The translations under genes and the position numbers were made by a program. Shown one piece after another: positions 36,450 to 45,511 of a stretch of 56,793 nucleotides of DNA. The first letter of the stretch is position 1. Each line of letters starts with the position of its first letter. This DNA is from DATJKD01 sp963728295. GTDB taxonomy: Bacteria; Pseudomonadota; Gammaproteobacteria; Steroidobacterales; Steroidobacteraceae. Below the pieces are notes generated by a model. It was not told where the DNA came from, did not search any database, and saw only the letters and a program-made list of their open reading frames with translations. The stretch covers positions 1 to 56,793 of the forward strand of contig CAVSKB010000008.1 of NCBI GenBank assembly GCA_963728295.1, given 5' to 3'.

Positions 36450-37622
36450 CTAGTTGCGTACGAGCTCGACGCGGCGGTTTCTGGCGCGCCCTTCGGGCGT
36501 GTCGTTCGTATCTTTGGGAACCGCCGCCCCGTGGCCGCGGGTGGCGAGTCGACCCGCGGCCACGCCATAACGTTCGACGAGCACCGCGCGCACCGCCTCG
36601 CTTCGCCGGCGTGACAGATCCATGTTCGCCTGCGCGCTGCCGACGGAGTCGGTATGCCCATCAATCGTCAATCGCCACTCCGGGTTGCGCCGCAATGCAT
36701 CGCCGATCTCCTTCAGGACCGGGTCCGACTCCGGCCTGAGCCGATCGCTGCTCACGTCGAAGTAAATTCCGTAGACGTCTATCCGCTGCTCGCTGGCAAG
36801 CTGCTGCTCGAGCTTGCCGTCGGTGGGATAGGACAACTTGCTGTAGCGGATGGAGAACCCCGCCGCGCCGATGTCCGGCATCGCGTATTCGAGGACGAGC
36901 GGAAACCGTCCATCATCGATGATCGCAGCCGTGACGCGTGTCTCCACCGGCTTGCCCATCGCGGTGCCCCGCAGCGTTCCCGCCGCCCGGACGACCGGCA
37001 GCTCGACGACGCGATCGTTCACGATGGTGGATGACGTTGCAGTAGCTTCTCTCCGCAGCACGCCATCCAGGTCACCGATGATGGCCCCATCCAATACGGA
37101 CACAAACCTGTGCCGCGTGCTCCCCTTCGACTTGAGCTCAATGAACGCGGCTGCAGACAGGCTGAACATCGTCGTGCCGCGAAGCACGTCCGGGCTATCG
37201 CCGGCGCCGGTGTAGTACGCGTGCGCAGCGCGCATGTCGGCACGGCAGGTTCGGCGGGACCCACCCTCGGTTCCGGTCGACATGCTGCAGTTTGCGGTTG
37301 CGGCAACCGCGCTGCCATCAACCTCACCAATCTGGGTGAGGCACTCCACGTCGTCGCCTTCTGTCGCTCGATGCCAGGTCGTGGAGAGTGTCAGTCCAGG
37401 CTTTAGCGGCACGAGCGCAGCCAGTTGCGCGGCGATTTCCTCTGCTGTCGCGCTTTCACCCGGCGGGCAGTCGTCCGAAAGGAATGGTTGCTCGGTGCTC
37501 GAGCCGGCCGACGGCTGAATCTGCGCCTCTCTGGCCGTCTGCGCAGGGGCCGACTGCCCGCAGGCGGATGCGAGTATTACCGTCAGCGCGCACAGGCAGC
37601 GAACCGCGGAGGCCGTCATCAC
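36450..37622 (-). CDS. OmpA-domain lipoprotein 3
   Basis: Signal peptide with lipobox (LCALTVILASACG), a linker, then the N-terminal domain shared with 39909 (LKPGLTLSTTWHRATEGDDV, ECLTQIGEVDG). The OmpA domain (RIDVYGIYFDVSSDRLRPES, GHTDSVGSAQANMDLSRRRS, EAVRAVLVERYG, ARNRRVELVRN) closes it. Asn replaces the Asp or Phe of one strand (FDVSSD for FDFNSD). Gene 2 of the minus operon from P8. Confidence 0.8.
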   Translation of the reverse strand: MMTASAVRCLCALTVILASACGQSAPAQTAREAQIQPSAGSSTEQPFLSDDCPPGESATAEEIAAQLAALVPLKPGLTLSTTWHRATEGDDVECLTQIGEVDGSAVAATANCSMSTGTEGGSRRTCRADMRAAHAYYTGAGDSPDVLRGTTMFSLSAAAFIELKSKGSTRHRFVSVLDGAIIGDLDGVLRREATATSSTIVNDRVVELPVVRAAGTLRGTAMGKPVETRVTAAIIDDGRFPLVLEYAMPDIGAAGFSIRYSKLSYPTDGKLEQQLASEQRIDVYGIYFDVSSDRLRPESDPVLKEIGDALRRNPEWRLTIDGHTDSVGSAQANMDLSRRRSEAVRAVLVERYGVAAGRLATRGHGAAVPKDTNDTPEGRARNRRVELVRN

Positions 37623-37683
37623 GCGTCAGCTGGCGCCGAACCAGATCGACGTGGTTCGCAGGAGTGGGGTGGTGCCCACCCGG

Positions 37684-38295
37684 TCAACCTTTTCCCGTCC
37701 GCACCTTTGCAACGACCAGCTTCGCCAGTTCGACGACGGCCGGCTGGAGAGACTCCTGGGTCTCGCTCTTGTCCGATAGGACCCTCCTGCAATCCTCTTT
37801 TTCGTCCTGCTTCAGCCTGCTCTGGTCACCACGGCAGATCTCGCCCATCGGGGAGTCGGCTTGCCCTTTACGCGCGAACAATGCGACGGTCACGATCTGC
37901 TGGCCCACGTGCGCCACGAGGTAGGCAGCGCGGTCCTTGTACTCGTCTTCGGGGACGGGGAACATGATCCAGGCTCGGTCAGCCACCCCCGATACCGGAT
38001 GCCGTTTCGTCTTGTCGACTTTCCAGCGCTTGAAGAACGACTCGAGCTTCTCCTCGGCTTTCGGCGGACTCCAGATGCCGATCTGCCCGCCAAACGGGTA
38101 TTCGCACAGCGCGCCGCCACTGACCGACACCGCGTCTGGTGTCTGGTTGTAAGTCGGCCGTCCACGAGCGATATGCTGGACCGCTTCGGCGCTGGTCAGC
38201 AGGGCGCACGGATTCGATTGGGCGCCGGCCAGTGTGGACCACCCGCCCAACAGGAGCGCCGTGGCCAGCAACACACGTGCTGTCGTCGCGGTCAT
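37684..38295 (-). CDS. Secreted DUF3558-like protein
   Basis: A 203-residue exported protein. Signal peptide RVLLATALLLGGWSTLAGAQ, then CALLTSAEAVQHIARGRP and a partner Cys (GALCEYPFGGQIG). This Cys-flanked pattern recurs in 31001 and 39393. The region SGVADRAWIMFPVPEDEY matches the GVGDEAC position of those. GGAGG precedes ATG 38295. The first gene of an operon with 37622 and 36431 by close spacing. Confidence 0.7.
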   Translation of the reverse strand: MTATTARVLLATALLLGGWSTLAGAQSNPCALLTSAEAVQHIARGRPTYNQTPDAVSVSGGALCEYPFGGQIGIWSPPKAEEKLESFFKRWKVDKTKRHPVSGVADRAWIMFPVPEDEYKDRAAYLVAHVGQQIVTVALFARKGQADSPMGEICRGDQSRLKQDEKEDCRRVLSDKSETQESLQPAVVELAKLVVAKVRTGKG

Positions 38296-38348
38296 GTTCA
38301 GCCTCCGGGAAGGACAAGGAGCAACGTGAGCCACTTCGATTTCTCCCT

Positions 38349-38376
38349 AACGCCCCAAGACACTCCCGAATCCCTC
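38349..38376 (-). promoter_or_regulatory. Regulon promoter P8
   Basis: GAGGGA, 16 bases, GGCGTT, 54 bases upstream of the gene at 38295. The -10 box has one mismatch. Divergent from P9. Confidence 0.65.
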
Positions 38377-38401
38377 GTTCATCGGGCCGTACCGGATTCG
38401 T

Positions 38402-38429
38402 GAGGGACTGCGGCACGCAGTCGTGCGTA
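38402..38429 (+). promoter_or_regulatory. Regulon promoter P9
   Basis: GAGGGA, 16 bases, TGCGTA, 43 bases upstream of 38472. Confidence 0.75.
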
Positions 38430-38471
38430 GTTAGACAGGGGCCGATTTGACCAGCGCACGGAGACCGCACC

Positions 38472-39281
38472 ATGAAGCACATCCTCGCCGCCACTGCCGT
38501 GGCCATCTGCTTCGCCTCGCCGGCGTTCGCCGACGTCACCATCAAGAGCGTCATGGACGGCAAGGTCCTCGGATTCGGGGGCAAGACGTCGGGAACCGCC
38601 TACATCAAAGGCAATAAGATGCGGTCGGACACGGACCTGGGCAAGAGCCTCCAGTCCACCATTTTCGACCTCGATGCGCAGAAGATGTATTTCTTCGACT
38701 CGCGCAAGAACGAGGTGGAGGTGTGGGACATGGCCGCGTTCGCGGCCGAGCTCAACACGACGGTCGACACCGCCGGCATGAAAACGTCGTTCGCCCCGAA
38801 CGGGCAGACGAAACCGATCGGCGGCCAGAACGCCGAGGGCCACAACGTCGAGATGTCGGTGCCGTACGCGATGGGCGGTGCCGGTGGTCAAGCCATGACG
38901 CTGGCCATGACCGGTGCGGCCTGGGTGGTGAAGGGCGCACCCGGGACCGCCGACTACGCGCAGTTCTACAAGGCCGCGGCCGAGAAGGGCTGGATCTTCA
39001 GCCACCCGTCGGCTGCAAAGGCGCAGCCCGGGCAGGCGCGCGCGATGGCCGAGATGTACCGCGAGATCGCGGCGCTCGGCGGCATCCCGTACGAGATGAA
39101 CGTGGACATGCAGATAAGGATGGGAGACGTCGCCGTGAATCCCGTCGCTCTGCTCAGCGGTCTGCTCGGCCGTCGCGGAGGCTCAACGATGACCACGATC
39201 GTCGAGAGCATCGAAACCGGAGCGCTGTCCGACGACCTGTTCACGCCGCCCGCCGGCATCCAGCTCGTCCCGAAGAATTAG
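38472..39281 (+). CDS. Secreted DUF4412-like protein
   Basis: A 269-residue exported protein. Signal peptide HILAATAVAICFASPAFA. The first domain (GTAYIKGNKMRSDTDLGKSL, STIFDLDAQKMYFFDSRKNE) is the pattern of DUF4412-like proteins, where a bound ligand is inferred. The C-terminal half (IETGALSDDLFTPPAGIQLV) supports that family. The promoter P9 drives it together with 39393 (gap 111 bases). Confidence 0.7.
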   Translation: MKHILAATAVAICFASPAFADVTIKSVMDGKVLGFGGKTSGTAYIKGNKMRSDTDLGKSLQSTIFDLDAQKMYFFDSRKNEVEVWDMAAFAAELNTTVDTAGMKTSFAPNGQTKPIGGQNAEGHNVEMSVPYAMGGAGGQAMTLAMTGAAWVVKGAPGTADYAQFYKAAAEKGWIFSHPSAAKAQPGQARAMAEMYREIAALGGIPYEMNVDMQIRMGDVAVNPVALLSGLLGRRGGSTMTTIVESIETGALSDDLFTPPAGIQLVPKN

Positions 39282-39307
39282 CCCGCACGGAGGCAAGGCA
39301 CGGCAAG

Positions 39308-39335
39308 GACGATCCACCAGCCGACCGTGTGCACG
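39308..39335 (+). promoter_or_regulatory. Weak regulon promoter candidate
   Basis: GACGAT, 16 bases, TGCACG. Correct spacing but poor boxes. It may help transcribe 39393. Confidence 0.25.
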
Positions 39336-39392
39336 GAGTTCAGGCCCTTCAACAACTGATATGAACTGGCACGCCTGTTTTGGGAGGTAGCG

Positions 39393-39881
39393 ATGCATTT
39401 CAATCTTCTGCTTACGATGTCCGTATCCGCTGTGTTGTTTGCCGCGTGCGGCAGCGGCAGCGCCGATCAGGCAGCAGGCGTCGACGAAAGCCTGCGGCAA
39501 GCCAACCTGCCGCAGGCCTTGTGTGACCTCGTGCCACAGACCGATGCAGAGAGGATCATGGGCAAGTCGCTCGTCCAACAGAGGAATGACGAGTGGGGGT
39601 GTAACTATCAGGATGCCGGTGGCACGACCGGCACCGGTCTTTCCGTTTTTCTCCATGCGATCGAGTTCAGCGATTCATGCCGGCTGACACCCAAAAGCGA
39701 GCCGTTGAGCGGCGTCGGTGACGAGGCTTGCATTGCCATCGGGACGCCGGGCGGTCTTTACACCACCGTCGTGTTCAGTGGCGGCGGCTCGACGTTCGAG
39801 GTGGTCGCACCCGGCCAGGACAGGGCTTCGGAACTGGCGACGGCAGTCGCCAAAGTGATCTTGTCCAAGCTCGGTTCCTGA
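39393..39881 (+). CDS. Lipoprotein, DUF3558-like
   Basis: A 162-residue protein. Signal peptide LLTMSVSAVLFAACGSG with lipobox FAAC. The domain has CDLVPQTDAERIMGKSL, WGCNYQDAGG and SGVGDEACIAIGT, the intact version of the fragments at 26225 and 34558. Three Cys after the anchor. Gene 2 behind P9. Confidence 0.75.
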   Translation: MHFNLLLTMSVSAVLFAACGSGSADQAAGVDESLRQANLPQALCDLVPQTDAERIMGKSLVQQRNDEWGCNYQDAGGTTGTGLSVFLHAIEFSDSCRLTPKSEPLSGVGDEACIAIGTPGGLYTTVVFSGGGSTFEVVAPGQDRASELATAVAKVILSKLGS

Positions 39882-39908
39882 TGGCCGTCGGTGCGCGTAC
39901 CGGCCGAT

Positions 39909-41321
39909 CTACTGGCGCACCAGCTCGACGCGCCGGTTGCGTGCCCGCCCCCCGGCGTGTCGTTATCGTCCTTCGGTGCGGAGGCGCCGTACCCTGCCGT
40001 CGTCAGCCGCTCCGCAGAGATACCGAAGCGCTGCACGAGCGCCTTGCGCACGGCCTCGCTGCGGCGGCGCGATAACTCGAGGTTGTAGGCGGCACCGCCG
40101 ACGTTGTCGGTGTGTCCATGGATGCTCAAGGTCCAGTCCGGATTGCGGCCGAGGACGTCAGCGATTTCCTCGAGGATGGGCTCGGACTCCCCGCGGATGC
40201 GATCGCTGTTGAAGTCGAAGTAGATTCCATAGACGTCGACGCGCTTTTCCTCGGCGAGCCGCCGTTCCATTCCGCCCATGCCCGCGTCGTTCCGCCCGCC
40301 AGCACCTGCTTCCTGTGCACTTTCCGCAACGCCTTCGGGAAACGAGACTTTCGCGTAGTTCAACCGGAAATGCGGCTCTTCGCTCGACTCCGTCGAATGC
40401 GCGTAGTCGATCAGGAAAGGAAACTGCTCGTTGTCCATGATCAGTGCGGTGACGCGACCCTTTTCGACGCGCCCCCAACGCCGATGGCTGGTTTCCCCCG
40501 AGGCACGAATCACCGGGATCTCGATCACGCGGTCGTTCACTGCGACACGAGCCGTCTCGGCACCCTCGCGCCGCAGTACGGTAATGGACTCGACGTCGAG
40601 GCGGTCCCCGGAGCCGTTGGGCTGGACGTAGTGGTGCCGGACGGCGCCGGTTCGCTTCAGCTCGGCGAACTCACGACGGGACAGGTTGAACCAGGTGGCG
40701 CCGACGGCAGTCTCGGGGGCGTCCTCGCCCGAGGCGTCGATGACGGTCACCGTTCCGCTCTGCGTCACCAGCATGTGCGCATCATCGAGATCGGCCCGAC
40801 AGAGCCGCCGCTTCAAGGAGCGCCGAACACCCGGCTTGTCGCAGTCCACGGTGGCGTCGATGCTGTCTCGATGAATGGCCGTGACCTGCGTGAGGCACTC
40901 GTACTCTTCCTCGGGAGTGGGCTTCCACAGGTCCGTCAGGGTCAGACCCACTTTCAGCGGCACGCCAGCCGCTGCCTGGGCGGCGATGTCCGCGTCGGCC
41001 TCCGCCCCAACCTTCGGGCAGTCGCCGCCAAGCACCAGGCCCTCGGGAATCGGCGAGCCGCGGCTGCCCCGCCCCAGCGCCTCGGCGAGCGTTCCGAACG
41101 CGTCATCTGCGTCGGAGGACTGGGTCCGCCGGAATCAGACGCATCGACCGCGCGGCTTCTGCCGGCGCGGCGGGGTCAGTGGCAGACACTGGAGACGGGT
41201 CGGAGCTCACCGGGCTGTCTGCCGGAGGCGCCGACTCCCCGCAGGCCGCCAGTACGAGTGATGCCAGGATTGCGCCGGTAAGCCAGACTCTTCTCGTTCG
41301 CAGGGTTTGTGGAGTTCGCAT
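39909..41321 (-). pseudogene. OmpA-domain lipoprotein 4, two frameshifts
   Basis: Signal peptide and lipobox (LTGAILASLVLAACG), linker, a shift near 41120, then the N-terminal domain (LKVGLTLTDLWKPTPEEEYE, CLTQVTAIHRDS) and OmpA domain (VYGIYFDFNSDRIRGESEPI, IHGHTDNVGGAAYNLELSRR). A missing base in a run of six C (~39950) shifts the last ~15 codons. Restored, they read RARNRRVELVRQ. Both are one-base changes. The P10 -10 box lies only 10 bases before the ATG, so the mRNA may be almost leaderless. Confidence 0.75.
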
Positions 41322-41330
41322 CCCTCAGCT

Positions 41331-41358
41331 AACGCACGCCCCGGTGGAAAGATCCCTC
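41331..41358 (-). promoter_or_regulatory. Regulon promoter P10
   Basis: GAGGGA, 16 bases, TGCGTT upstream of the OmpA gene ending at 39909. Confidence 0.75.
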
Positions 41359-41424
41359 ACGTCAAAAGGCACATGGAAAACTCCAACGAACAAGGGGCGG
41401 CGACCGCCCCCACGCGGCTATCGT

Positions 41425-41452
41425 GAGGGAATGTCCGGCCGATTCGTGCGCT
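41425..41452 (+). promoter_or_regulatory. Regulon promoter P11
   Basis: GAGGGA, 16 bases, TGCGCT, 17 bases before ATG 41469. Confidence 0.65.
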
Positions 41453-41468
41453 ATGAGACGGAGGCCCC

Positions 41469-41681
41469 ATGCCCGCAGCCAACACCCAAAGCTGGACGGT
41501 GACCCAAGCCACGCCGCTTGGCGATGTCCGCACCAGCTGGGAGCTGACGCCCGAGGGTCTGCGCCTGCGCTCCGATGCGCCGATGGGAGCGGACTCGCAG
41601 CCGCTGCGCTGGGACGCCATCGCCGAAGCCGCGACCCAGTGGTTGATCTGCCGGCGCAAAAAGGCGGGCCCGATATGGTGA
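41469..41681 (+). CDS. Hypothetical protein, possibly truncated
   Basis: 70 residues: TQATPLGDVRTSWELTPEGL, LRWDAIAEAATQWLICRRKK. In another frame the sequence continues PDMVSWMPSHMEFL, so the gene probably goes on after an indel near 41660. There is no signal peptide, unlike its regulon neighbours. The promoter P11 is upstream. Confidence 0.5.
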   Translation: MPAANTQSWTVTQATPLGDVRTSWELTPEGLRLRSDAPMGADSQPLRWDAIAEAATQWLICRRKKAGPIW

Positions 41682-42237
41682 GCTGGATGCCAAGCCATAT
41701 GGAATTCCTCTCGTCGCAGCACTGCGTGGCTGCTCGCGCGCTCCGCTCGGGCGACGGACTAGCTCGCTGCAATGCATCCCGCTCTGGCCTTAGCCTCTGA
41801 CCTGCGGCGGGATCGTCGCCGCCTACTCGCTTCCCGCCCCGTCCGCAACTGGGCTCGGCTGCAAGCGGGCTGTCCCGACACGCGCTGGTCCCGAACCCGC
41901 CCGGTCCAGCCGCCATGCTCGTCTGCTCGCCGTCCGCGCCAGCCGTCACCCGTGGCGTCAGCGGTTGCCCGAGCGTGTGGTGGGATGTCGGTGTCGACGT
42001 CTCGTCAAAGGCGAGGCAGAGGTGGTGGTCATTGGCGCCAGGTGATGGCGCGGCGCGACGACCTGAACGTGGGCGCACTGCTGGCGCAATGACGGAGGCG
42101 TCCGTTGCTCACGAACCCGCGGCTAAGGCGCGCAGTGCCGCTTCCGTGTCCTGCTGAGATCTGGAGATCACCGCCGCCTCCTCATCGTCCGATTCCGTGA
42201 GCATGTCGAGCGTCGACATGTCGGACCAGATGGCAAC
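41682..42237. other. No supported gene
   Basis: Open frames exist on both strands but none has a recognisable product or ribosome site. It may be the decayed N-terminal part of the next recombinase gene. Confidence 0.3.
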
Positions 42238-42935
42238 ACTCTTCTTATGCCGCAGGAGCTCTGGGATCGCGTGCGCTACCGTCAGCGATGTCGCAGCGCG
42301 CTCGTCGGCGAGAAAGTCAAAGCGCGGCCTGTCTCGCCACGCATCCGGCGGCTACTCCGGCGCCGTCGAGCGCAGTACTCGCTACCCGTTCTCGGGCATC
42401 CTCAGGTGCGGCGTGTGTGGCGCGAGCAGGCCAAAAGTACGTCTGCGCGTCGCACACGAACGGCGGCCGCTACGCCTGCTCGAGCCGCGTCCGTGTCTCG
42501 CGTGCCGTCGTCGAGGAGCGTCTTCCGAGACCAGTCTGCGATGACCTGCTCGGCGAGGCGGCGGTCACGCGGTTCGTGAAAACCGTTCGCGAGCTGCGGA
42601 CCAGCACGGCGCTGGGGGCACGGCTCGCCTGGGCCGACGCGGAGCTGTCCGAGACCGAGCGCGATCTGGTCGCCGACGAGGTCCGGATGAAGAATGTGGT
42701 CGATCTGATGCCCAAGGCGGTGGCGCGCTACCGCGAGCGGGTCGCCAACCTCCGGACAGCCGTCAACGCCGAGGACCTGTCCGCGGCGCAACACGATGTG
42801 GCCGCGCTGCTCGGCGGCGAGGTCTGCGACGTCGATGACCCTGGGGAGCCTGTGGCTGAGATTCGCCTGAACGAAGGCGCCCTGGTCGCGATGTGTCTCG
42901 GAACCAGGGCACCCGCGTATATGAAGGCGTGGTAG
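42238..42935 (+). pseudogene. Large serine recombinase, C-terminal half, frameshifted
   Basis: VPEELWxRV-type start (MPQELWDRVRYRQRC, ALVGEKVKA), then TRYPFSGILRCGVCGAS, CASHTNGGRYACSSRVRVSR and AVVEERLP. This is the recombinase zinc-ribbon followed by the coiled region ELSETERDLVADEV and VARYRERVANLRTAVNAEDL. The catalytic domain is gone. Two or more indels. The longest of the four relics. The frame stops at a tRNA-3'-like sequence. Confidence 0.65.
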
Positions 42936-42950
42936 CGGGGGCGCGATTTG
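42930..42950 (-). other. tRNA 3'-end-like sequence, possible att relic
   Basis: The minus strand reads CAAATCGCGCCCCC followed by GCTACCA: acceptor 3' strand, CCA, and part of a T-arm. It follows the recombinase relic directly. Confidence 0.45.
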
Positions 42951-43185
42951 GCGTATTCCGACAGCGTGTCCGTTTGGCCCATCGTCGGCCGACCAGCGAT
43001 TAAGAGTCGCGCCGGCCACGGAACGCGCAACAACAGACACCACTAAGTGCCTGTTTCTAATAAGACTCGCGACTGTCTGTTCCGTGGATACTGCCGGTTC
43101 TTGCCGGTTACAGTGGCAAAACTGTGGCAGCCAACTCCGATTGAATAGGACGGCTCCGTCCGGAGACAGAGCACGCCTTATAGCT
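42951..43185. other. Intergenic, nothing recognised
   Basis: No gene or hairpin was seen. Confidence 0.3.
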
Positions 43186-43722
43186 TTACCGGCCGTCTCG
43201 ATCCGAGTCACCGGGGATCGCCAGCTCGACAGAGTTCCGGGCACGCTCGAACGCATCACGCGTCGCGTTCTTCGCATGTTCCCAAGTCAGACTCGAGGTT
43301 CCGCGGCTCGCCTCCCAGTCTCGACGGAACTCCGGTTCAACATCGTCGAACGAACGACCGTGATACTGAGGATAGCGTTCATAACCCATCCTATACGCCG
43401 GCGCGTAGTTATCGTAAGTCGAACCGGAGGTCACATACGGTCGCGAGGAGTAGTTCTTCCTCCAGTAGTCGTTTTCAGCGCTTGGATTAATCCTGTCCGC
43501 GATAGCCTTCCCAGACAGCGCACCTGCCACCGCACCGACCGCAGCGCCAATTGCCGCACCTACTGGACCTGTCAAGCCGCCGGCCGCTGCCCCGGCTAAG
43601 GCACCACCCGCGACACCGCCTACTGCGCCGCCTGCCAATCCACCGCCGACCGTGCCTGCCTTATCGGTCTTGTCCTCGTCGCCCGTACCAACGACGCGGT
43701 CCTTATCCTTCATAATCGCCAT
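43186..43722 (-). CDS. Glycine-zipper protein
   Basis: 178 residues. A charged N-terminus, then a glycine-zipper stretch (GGLAGGAVGGVAGGALAG, GPVGAAIGAAVGAVAGAL) that can form membrane-inserting helices, then a polar tail rich in Tyr/Asp (YDNYAPAYRMGYERYPQYHG). GAAGGAG precedes ATG 43722. No signal peptide. Similar proteins are often stress-induced, but the role here is unknown. Confidence 0.7.
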   Translation of the reverse strand: MAIMKDKDRVVGTGDEDKTDKAGTVGGGLAGGAVGGVAGGALAGAAAGGLTGPVGAAIGAAVGAVAGALSGKAIADRINPSAENDYWRKNYSSRPYVTSGSTYDNYAPAYRMGYERYPQYHGRSFDDVEPEFRRDWEASRGTSSLTWEHAKNATRDAFERARNSVELAIPGDSDRDGR

Positions 43723-44099
43723 GGTCAATCTCCTTCCTTGGGAATACTTCGACCCGTTAACGGGCCACTTGAGACTTTTAGAGCATTCAGCCGCTAAATC
43801 TGTAGGCATACGCCTCAAGCTGAGCCGCCAGCGCGCGTAGTACACAGGCAGGTGATCAAGAACTCTGTGTGCACCATAGCTTTATGGTCTGCACTTCAGG
43901 ACCAGGAGCATCAGCCCTCGCGCCATTTTCCGGGCACGCGCCCACGTAGCGCCTTCCGTTTAATCCTCACCGTAGGACTTTATCAGGCGCGTCGAACATT
44001 ACTGAGCGAACCTGCCGACTTTTGACTATGGATCGTCGCCGCCACTCGGTCGACTGTGGATACCTAGGCCATCATTGTGGCGCGAAGGGGTGCGCGACG
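43723..44099. other. Intergenic, nothing recognised
   Basis: No supported gene in 377 bases. Confidence 0.3.
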
Positions 44100-44201
44100 A
44101 TGAAATGCATTGTGCTAGAGGTTGACGACGACGGCTGCGGACTATTGGGGTTTGAACTCCCATCGGACGCGACAGACGACGCATATTTGCCGGGATGCTG
44201 A
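44100..44201 (+). CDS. Small ORF, paralogue of 11730 gene
   Basis: 33 residues: KCIVLEVDDDGCGLLGFELP, SDATDDAY. Related to 11730-11930 (LEIDYGTRGRLQFQLPADAT) but half the length. Its end overlaps the next ATG out of frame (ATGCTGA), which suggests translational coupling with the zinc-ribbon gene. Confidence 0.4.
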   Translation: MKCIVLEVDDDGCGLLGFELPSDATDDAYLPGC

Positions 44202-44410
44202 TCTTAGGGTGCCCCGGCCAGCTCGTCGCATCGCTTGAGTGCAAGACATGCTTCCGCCGCGTGCGCGTCGATCCTGACGCGCTACCGCCTGCACCGATCC
44301 CTGAAAGCTACCGCCGTCGCCTGCGCTGCAAAGCCTGCGGGAATCGCGGCGCGCACATTCGTATTGTGTGGACGATCCCGCCGGCTCAGCATGCTCGAGT
44401 CCGCTGCTGA
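44195..44410 (+). CDS. Zinc-ribbon small protein, copy 1
   Basis: 71 residues. LECKTCFRRVRV and LRCKACGNRGAHIRIVW give a CxxC...CxxC zinc ribbon with basic residues, probably nucleic-acid or protein binding. A second copy at 47026 shares ~85% of the DNA and the ~60 bases after the stop, including the sequence GGGGTTCGTGTCGTG. Confidence 0.55.
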   Translation: MLILGCPGQLVASLECKTCFRRVRVDPDALPPAPIPESYRRRLRCKACGNRGAHIRIVWTIPPAQHARVRC

Positions 44411-44445
44411 CATCGGTGGGGTTCGTGTCGTGCTAGGGTCATGCG

Positions 44446-44550
44446 ATGGATCGCCCCGTGCTGCTGCGCCGTCTGGGAGAGGCCGAGAGGCATCTTGCCG
44501 CATACAAGCACGTTGTAGCCCGCCAGCGGCATGTCATCGACACGATTGCG
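44446..44550 (+). pseudogene. Small helical protein gene cut by IS256
   Basis: MDRPVLLRRLGEAERHLAAY, VARQRHVIDTIARGG. The start of a common small helical protein family (~70 residues). The frame meets the IS256 remnant after ~35 codons, so the element inserted here or deleted the rest. Confidence 0.45.
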
Positions 44551-45436
44551 CGGGGCGGCCTTGGCCGCGGCCGCTCTGCGATCCTCCTGGGCGTGAATCG
44601 CCTTCAGCAGCGTGCGACCTCGGCGATCTTCGTGTTCGGCACGTGGCTGAAGACGTTGCGATAGAAATGCACCACGCAGCGCTGCCAGTCGGTGTCGGGA
44701 AACACCTCGGCCGCGGCCTCGACCAGACCGCGACAGGCGTCGGAAATGATGAGCCGTACACCGCGAGCCCGCGATCCTTCAGATGGCGCAGGAAGCCGCG
44801 CCAGCCCTCGAGATCTTCCTTCTCACCCTCGGCAACACCCAGGATCTGCCGGTAACCGTCCGTGCCGATGCCAATCGCCACCAGCACCGAGACGTTCTTC
44901 ACTTCGCCCGCCCAGCTGCGCTTGAGGATCACCCCGTCCAGGTACAGGTACGGGAACTCCCCGACGATCTCCCGGTTGCGCCAGGCCTCGATGTGCCGGT
45001 AGATCTTCTGGTTGAGCCGCGAGATCGTGCCCGAGCTCACCCGCGTGCCCCACAGCGCCTCGGTGATGTCTTCGACTCTTCGCACTGAAACTCCCGCCAG
45101 GTACATCTCCACCAGTGCTTCTTCGACCGAGGACTCCCGGCGCCGATACCGCTCGATGATCGCCGACTCAAACGGCAGACTCCGCAGCTTCGGCACCCGT
45201 AACGTCACTTCGCCCGCCTGGGTCTCGAGCTTGCGCTCGTAGTGACCCGCTCGGCGATCGACCCGATCCGGCGAACGTTCGTAGCGCTGCGCCCGACAGA
45301 TCGAGTCCGCTTCCGCCTCCAGCAGCCCGTTCAACGTCGCCTCGACACTCGAACGAACCACTTCGTTCACGTGCCCCTTCAGCTTCCCTTCATCGACCCG
45401 CAGCGCCTCCAGCGCCACGGTGCTATCGTCTCCCAT
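44545..45436 (-). mobile_element. IS256-family transposase, 3' truncated, one frameshift
   Basis: Typical IS256 transposase: NEVVRSSVEATLNGLLEAEA, RAGHYERKLETQAGEVTLRV, PKLRSLPFESAIIERYRRRE, SSVEEALVEMYLAGVSVRRV, then YLYLDGVILKR (first Asp). A shift near 44770 moves the second-Asp region (SDACRGL, then CVVHFYRNV). The last ~110 of ~400 residues, with the catalytic Glu, are missing. Only one end of the element is present. Confidence 0.8.
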
Positions 45437-45503
45437 GGTGGCCTCCTAAACGGTCTGGGTCGTGGTTGCTTGGCAGTTGCCATTGAACCAGACCGAGGCC
45501 ACC
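45437..45503. repeat. Interrupted inverted repeat beside IS256
   Basis: GGTGGCCTC-6-GGTCTGG is opposed by CCAGACC-GAGGCCACC, 29 bases apart. It lies between the transposase start and the next gene. It may be the IS terminal structure with an internal palindrome. Confidence 0.4.
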
Positions 45504-45511
45504 GCCTGGAA

